NCBI GenBank assembly: GCA_023409795.1
Contig: JAEYQX010000162.1
Location: 1-19,019 of the forward strand
Direction: 5' to 3'
Length of the DNA: 19,019 nt
DNA from: Pseudomonadota bacterium
GTDB lineage: Bacteria; Pseudomonadota; Alphaproteobacteria; Caulobacterales; Caulobacteraceae
Part shown: positions 15,326 through 19,019 of the stretch, piece after piece
Layout: every line of letters begins with the position of its first letter
How positions within the stretch are numbered: position 1 is the first letter of the stretch
Notes under the pieces: model-generated
What the model saw: only the letters and a program-made list of their open reading frames with translations
Told to the model about the DNA's origin: nothing
Databases searched by the model: none
Position numbers and translations under genes: made by a program

Positions 15326-16699
15326 TTAGTAGCGGTTCTGGTCGATCCGCTGAACCACTTCGTTCAAAAGGTTGGCCGTGGTCAGGGCGACGGCTCCCTT
15401 CTTGACCTTGCCATTGGCCTGTGGCGGGGCCAGGGCGCGTTCAAAGCCCAGCTTCTGGGCCTCGCGCAGGCGGGCCTCGGCCCGGCCCACGGCCCGGATT
15501 TCTCCCGACAGGCCAATCTCGCCAAAGACGACGCAGGCCGGCGGCAGGGGCTTGTCCAGCGCCGAGGAGATCAGGGCCGCAGCGGCGGCCAGGTCAGCGG
15601 CCGGCTCGTTGATGCGCAGGCCACCGGCGACGTTCAGATAGACGTCCTTGTCGCCAAAGCCGAGGCCGCAGCGAGCCTCCAGCACCGCCAGCAGCATGGC
15701 CAGGCGCCCTGAGTCCCAGCCCACGACGGCGCGGCGCGGCGTGCCATAGGCAGACGGGGCGACCAGGGCCTGGATCTCGACCAGAACGGGACGGGAGCCC
15801 TCGATCCCGGCGAAAACAGCGGCACCGGGTGCGCGGTCCTTACCCTCGCCCAGGAAGAGGGCAGACGGATTGTTGACCTCACGCAAGCCCGCATCGCCCA
15901 TCTCGAAGACACCGATCTCGTCGGTCGCGCCAAAGCGGTTCTTGCCGGCGCGCAGGATGCGGAAGGGATAGCCGCGCTCGCCCTCGAAGCTCAGGACCGC
16001 ATCGACCATGTGCTCGACCACGCGGGGGCCGGCGATCTGGCCGTCCTTGGTCACATGGCCGACCAGGACGATGGCCGGGCCGCCATTCTTGGCCAGGCGC
16101 ACCAGTTCGGCGGCGCAGGCCCGCACCTGGGTGACCGAGCCGGGTCCCGCTTCATGGGCGTCGGACCACAGGGTCTGGATGGAGTCGATGATGACGATGT
16201 CGAACTGGTCGCGTTTCAGCGTCGTCAGGATTTCGCGCAACGCCGTGGCCGAGGCCAGGGACACCGGCGCATCGGCGACGCCCATGCGCTTGGCCCGGGC
16301 GCGGATCTGCTCGATGGCCTCCTCGCCCGAGATATAGGCGACCCTGGCGCCATTACGCGCGGCCTTTGCGGTCACTTCCAGCAGCAGGGTGGACTTGCCC
16401 ACGCCGGGGTCGCTGCCCAGCAGGATGGCCGAGCCAGGCACCACGCCGCCGCCGCAGACGCGGTCGAACTCGGTCACGCCGGTAACGATGCGCGGCGGCT
16501 CGGGCGTGTCGGACTGAAGCGTCTCGAACTGCAGGCCGCGCCCGCGGGCCGTGGTCGCGGGCTTCATCGCGCCGGGCGGGGCCGAGCGGCTTTCCTCGGC
16601 CAGGGTGTTCCACTCGCCACAGCCGGTGCATTGGCCCGACCACTTGGCATGAACCGCCCCGCAGGACTGACAGATATAGACTTGGGTATCGCGCGCCAT
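15326..16699 (-). CDS. radA: DNA repair protein RadA (Sms)
   Basis: RadA is a RecA-like ATPase and helicase that processes recombination intermediates. At 457 residues it has the usual length. Visible parts in order are a C4 zinc finger (C10, C13, C24, C27), Walker A 'GSDPGVGKST' (95-104), Walker B 'IVIIDSIQ' (168-175), the diagnostic RadA motif 'KNRFG' (253-257) and a Lon-protease-like C-terminal domain (about 280-457). All key residues are present. ATG 16699 begins directly with the zinc-finger module (MARDTQVYICQSCG). It appears to be the first gene of the radA-cvpA-purF series, divergent from the Yip1-like gene across a 155-base gap. Confidence 0.97.
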   Translation of the reverse strand: MARDTQVYICQSCGAVHAKWSGQCTGCGEWNTLAEESRSAPPGAMKPATTARGRGLQFETLQSDTPEPPRIVTGVTEFDRVCGGGVVPGSAILLGSDPGVGKSTLLLEVTAKAARNGARVAYISGEEAIEQIRARAKRMGVADAPVSLASATALREILTTLKRDQFDIVIIDSIQTLWSDAHEAGPGSVTQVRACAAELVRLAKNGGPAIVLVGHVTKDGQIAGPRVVEHMVDAVLSFEGERGYPFRILRAGKNRFGATDEIGVFEMGDAGLREVNNPSALFLGEGKDRAPGAAVFAGIEGSRPVLVEIQALVAPSAYGTPRRAVVGWDSGRLAMLLAVLEARCGLGFGDKDVYLNVAGGLRINEPAADLAAAAALISSALDKPLPPACVVFGEIGLSGEIRAVGRAEARLREAQKLGFERALAPPQANGKVKKGAVALTTANLLNEVVQRIDQNRY

Positions 16700-16854
16700 G
16701 GACCTGACCTAGCAGGAATCGGGGGGAAGGCGAGGGGGCCAATCCAGCCATGCGACCGTAACTGACGCAGGGGGTCACGAAGGCTTGTCACAGACAGTGA
16801 CTAGGGGTCATTCTGGATTGAATACCGGTGATACGATCAAGGGAGGGAGGCCCC

Positions 16855-17484
16855 ATGTCACAGGAAACGCCATCGGCTGGCAACACGCCCCTGCTGGAGC
16901 GGGTGCAGAACATTCTGCTGCGGCCCAAGCTGGAGTGGCCGGTCATCGAGGCCGAGGCGGCGACGGTTCGCTCTGTCTTCGTGCCCTATGCCGTGCTGCT
17001 GACGGCGATCGCGCCCCTGGCCACCCTGATCGGACAGCAGTTGATGCCGGTCCGGGTGTTCGGCTCGGTCTATCGGGTCAATCTGTTCGGCGGGATGATC
17101 TCGGCCCTGGTGACCTGGGGGCTGAGCCTGCTGGCCGTCTATCTGCTGGCCCTGATCATCGAGGCCCTGGCCTCCAGCTTTGACGGGGTCAAGGATCGCC
17201 TGCGAGCGGTCAAGGTGGCGGTCTATGCGTCCACCGCCGCCTGGGTGGCCGGCATCTTCGGGCTGATACCGGCCCTGTCGTGGCTGGGCGGGCTGCTGGG
17301 GCTCTACAGCCTCTACCTGCTCTATCTGGGCCTTGGCCGCCTGATGCGCGTGCCCGAGACCAAGACCATTGGCTACACCGTGGTCGTGGTCCTGGCGGCC
17401 ATCGTCCTGTGGGTCATCGTCGGCGCGATTGTCGGCTCGATCATCGGGGCGGGCGTCCTGTCGGCGGCGGTGTTCAGCTACTAG
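16855..17484 (+). CDS. Yip1-family integral membrane protein
   Basis: This 209-residue protein has a soluble N-terminus, then about five hydrophobic segments (roughly 41-64, 78-104, 122-142, 145-165 and 177-205). The N-terminal pattern 'LLERVQNILLRPKLEWPVIEAE' followed by a Yip1-like helix bundle is typical of proteins annotated as YIP1 family in alphaproteobacteria. Its function in bacteria is unknown; a transport or envelope role would be a guess. A strong purine-rich site (GGGAGGGAGG) precedes ATG 16855. It lies on the strand opposite radA and alr, and its TAG overlaps the TAG of alr within a shared CTAG. Confidence 0.85.
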   Translation: MSQETPSAGNTPLLERVQNILLRPKLEWPVIEAEAATVRSVFVPYAVLLTAIAPLATLIGQQLMPVRVFGSVYRVNLFGGMISALVTWGLSLLAVYLLALIIEALASSFDGVKDRLRAVKVAVYASTAAWVAGIFGLIPALSWLGGLLGLYSLYLLYLGLGRLMRVPETKTIGYTVVVVLAAIVLWVIVGAIVGSIIGAGVLSAAVFSY

Positions 17485-18533
17485 CCGACGTAGAGACGCG
17501 GCACGCGCGGGGTGATCGAGGTCAGCATCTCATAGCTGATGGTCCCTGCCGCCGTGGCCGCGTCATCGACCATCCGGTTGGCCCCGAAGATCTCGACCGT
17601 GTCGCCCGCCTGGACCGCCAGGCCGGTGACATCGACGGCCAGGACATCCATCGAGATACGACCGATGATCGGGCGCAGCTGGCCTGCGACCCAGACCTGG
17701 CCCCCGGGGCTGTTCGCGCGCATGACGCCATCGGCATAGCCTGTGCCGCAGGTGGCGACGGTGATTTCCGCGTCGGCCCGGTAGCCTTGTGAATAGCCAA
17801 CGGTCTCGCCGGCGGGCACCTGGCGCACCTGCACGACCTGGGCCTGCAGGGTGGCGACCGGGGCGATGCGGGCATCCGGCTTGCCCTCTGGCCCGCCGCC
17901 GTAAAGGCAGATGCCGGGGCGCACCACGTCAAAGCCGAAGTCCGGACCCAGGAAGCAGCCGCCCGAGTTGGCAAAGCTGCGCGTCGCGCCGGGATATTTC
18001 TGGCTTACCGCGTCAAAGGCATCGCGCTGCTGGCGGTTCAGCGGATTGGCCGGCTCGTCGGCGCAGGCCAGGTGGGTCATGACCAGCTCCAGCCCGTCGA
18101 ACGGCTCGGGTGCATTGTCGACACGATAGCCCAGGCGGTTCATTGCCGTGTCGATCTGCAGGCCACAGGCCCCGCCGCCGGACTGGCTCCAGGCCTCAAG
18201 CTGTGCCGGCTGGTTGATCACCGGGCGCAGGTTGGCGGCGCGGATCGGGTGGATGTTGTCGCCGTGGGCCCCATCCAGGACATAGATGGTGGGCTCGCTG
18301 CCCAGGGCTTCGCGCAGGACCACCCCCTCCAGGGCGCGGGCCACGAAGAAGGTGCGCGCGCCCTCGGCCATCAGGCGGCGCGCCACCTGGACCGCACCCA
18401 AGCCATAGGCGTCAGCCTTGACCACCGGGTTGACCGGCCGCCCGGTCAGGGTCTCGAGGAAGTGGTAGTTTCGCGCCAGGGCACCAAGATCGACCGTGAG
18501 CGAGGCGGGCTGGGATGCGGGCAGGGAGGACAT
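17481..18533 (-). CDS. alr: Alanine racemase
   Basis: Alr interconverts L- and D-alanine with pyridoxal phosphate and supplies D-alanine for peptidoglycan. At 350 residues it is near the usual length. The N-terminal barrel carries the PLP lysine K39 in 'VVKADAYGLGA'. 'DTAMNRLGY' lies at 128-136, and the second-base tyrosine is Y266 in 'CGTGYADGV'. The C-terminal 'GRISMDVLAVDVT' supplies the residues that close the partner active site. ATG 18533 has an AGAAGG site 5 bases upstream. It follows dnaB after 89 bases on the same strand, a common order in Caulobacter relatives. Whether this is the biosynthetic or a catabolic isozyme cannot be told; the dnaB context favours biosynthetic. Confidence 0.95.
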   Translation of the reverse strand: MSSLPASQPASLTVDLGALARNYHFLETLTGRPVNPVVKADAYGLGAVQVARRLMAEGARTFFVARALEGVVLREALGSEPTIYVLDGAHGDNIHPIRAANLRPVINQPAQLEAWSQSGGGACGLQIDTAMNRLGYRVDNAPEPFDGLELVMTHLACADEPANPLNRQQRDAFDAVSQKYPGATRSFANSGGCFLGPDFGFDVVRPGICLYGGGPEGKPDARIAPVATLQAQVVQVRQVPAGETVGYSQGYRADAEITVATCGTGYADGVMRANSPGGQVWVAGQLRPIIGRISMDVLAVDVTGLAVQAGDTVEIFGANRMVDDAATAAGTISYEMLTSITPRVPRLYVG

Positions 18534-18622
18534 GATAGCCTTCTACGCCGCCCGCCACGACCCGCAACACCCCATCGGATTATTCTTCCTCAGCTTGAGC
18601 GCGTCATCCTCGTCCCGATGGC

Positions 18623-19019
18623 CTATTCGTAGGAATGGTCGTCGTAGCGGCCGTCCTTGGCCAGATTGCCGAACCGGGTCGTGTTGGCGTCGAAGGCCAG
18701 CTTGACGATGCCGATGGGGCCGTGACGCTGCTTGCCGATGACCACCTCGGCCTGGTGCTGCAGGCGGTCCATGTCTTCCTGCCACTTCAGGTGTTCCTCG
18801 GTGCCCTCGCGCGGCTCGGCGCGGCCCAGGTAGTAGCTTTCGCGATAGACGAACATGACGCAGTCGGCGTCCTGCTCGATCGAGCCTGATTCACGAAGGT
18901 CGGACAGCTGCGGGCGCTTGTCGTCGCGTTGCTCGACCTGACGCGACAGCTGCGACAGGGCGATGATGGGAACGTTCAGTTCCTTGGCCAGGGCCTTCAG
19001 GCCGCCGGTGATCTCCGAC
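18623..19019 (-). CDS. dnaB: Replicative DNA helicase DnaB, C-terminal part (partial)
   Basis: The gene enters from the right edge and about 132 C-terminal residues are visible. They include 'LNVPIIALSQLSRQVEQR', 'RPQLSDLRESGSIEQDADCVMFVYR' and 'GPIGIVKLAFDANTTRFGN', the conserved ATPase-core motifs of DnaB (the sensor region, the arginine-finger neighbourhood and the terminal beta strands). DnaB is the hexameric helicase that unwinds DNA at the replication fork. A family-atypical spacer around 'RAEPREGTEEHLKWQEDMDRLQ' is normal for alphaproteobacterial DnaB. No intein is visible in this part. The Walker A motif and the N-terminal domain are outside the window. Confidence 0.95.
   Translation of the reverse strand, partial: SEITGGLKALAKELNVPIIALSQLSRQVEQRDDKRPQLSDLRESGSIEQDADCVMFVYRESYYLGRAEPREGTEEHLKWQEDMDRLQHQAEVVIGKQRHGPIGIVKLAFDANTTRFGNLAKDGRYDDHSYE

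Noticed and set aside
1..19019. CRISPR arrays, tRNA or rRNA genes, insertion sequences, phage or toxin-antitoxin genes
   Set aside because: No regularly spaced repeats, cloverleaf-like stretches, transposase motifs or paired small toxin/antitoxin frames were found on either strand.

Overview
The window is a GC-rich chromosomal segment of an alphaproteobacterium, most likely of the family Caulobacteraceae (Caulobacter, Brevundimonas or Phenylobacterium type). The reasons are the gene order dnaB-alr-radA-cvpA-purF-SDR on one strand, the YfgM-like TPR gene-bamB-der cluster, an HWE-family sensor kinase, and the style of the protein sequences. This placement is inference from content; no database was searched. 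No tRNA, rRNA, CRISPR array, insertion sequence or phage gene was seen. Every gap between genes is shorter than 300 bases.

Layout. (1) 1-126 is the tail of a hutI-like imidazolonepropionase gene (+). (2) 234-2098 is a two-gene signalling unit on the minus strand: a PAS-PAS-HWE histidine kinase followed, with a 1-base overlap, by a single-domain response regulator. (3) 2283-3458 is an orphan DNA cytosine-5 methyltransferase (-), divergent from an Hsp70-family ATPase of YegD type (3583-4905, +). (4) 5052-6929 (+) holds a YffB-type ArsC-family protein, a small three-helix membrane protein, and an ECF-like sigma factor overlapping by 11 bases a small two-helix membrane protein that is a candidate anti-sigma factor. 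(5) 7074-10906 (+) is a conserved cell-envelope and ribosome cluster: a TPR membrane protein, the lipoprotein BamB (frameshifted in this sequence) and the GTPase Der, closed by a clear intrinsic terminator. (6) 10959-16699 (-) reads radA, cvpA, purF, an SDR oxidoreductase and an O-antigen ligase-like polymerase. (7) 16855-17484 (+) is a Yip1-family membrane protein, tail to tail with alanine racemase (17481-18533, -). The 3' part of dnaB (18623-19019, -) runs off the window.

Most of the window is housekeeping: histidine degradation, outer-membrane assembly, ribosome biogenesis, DNA repair, purine synthesis, peptidoglycan precursor supply and replication. The accessory or regulatory parts are the HWE kinase/regulator pair, the orphan methyltransferase with its divergent Hsp70-like neighbour, and the ECF sigma/membrane-protein module.

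The points most worth checking are the single-base frameshift in bamB, a histidine in place of the first-domain G3 aspartate of Der about 1 kb further on (both could be sequence errors), the sigma factor with an unfamiliar putative membrane anti-sigma factor, and several strong dyads in intergenic DNA. I saw no clear evidence of a new defence or mobile system.
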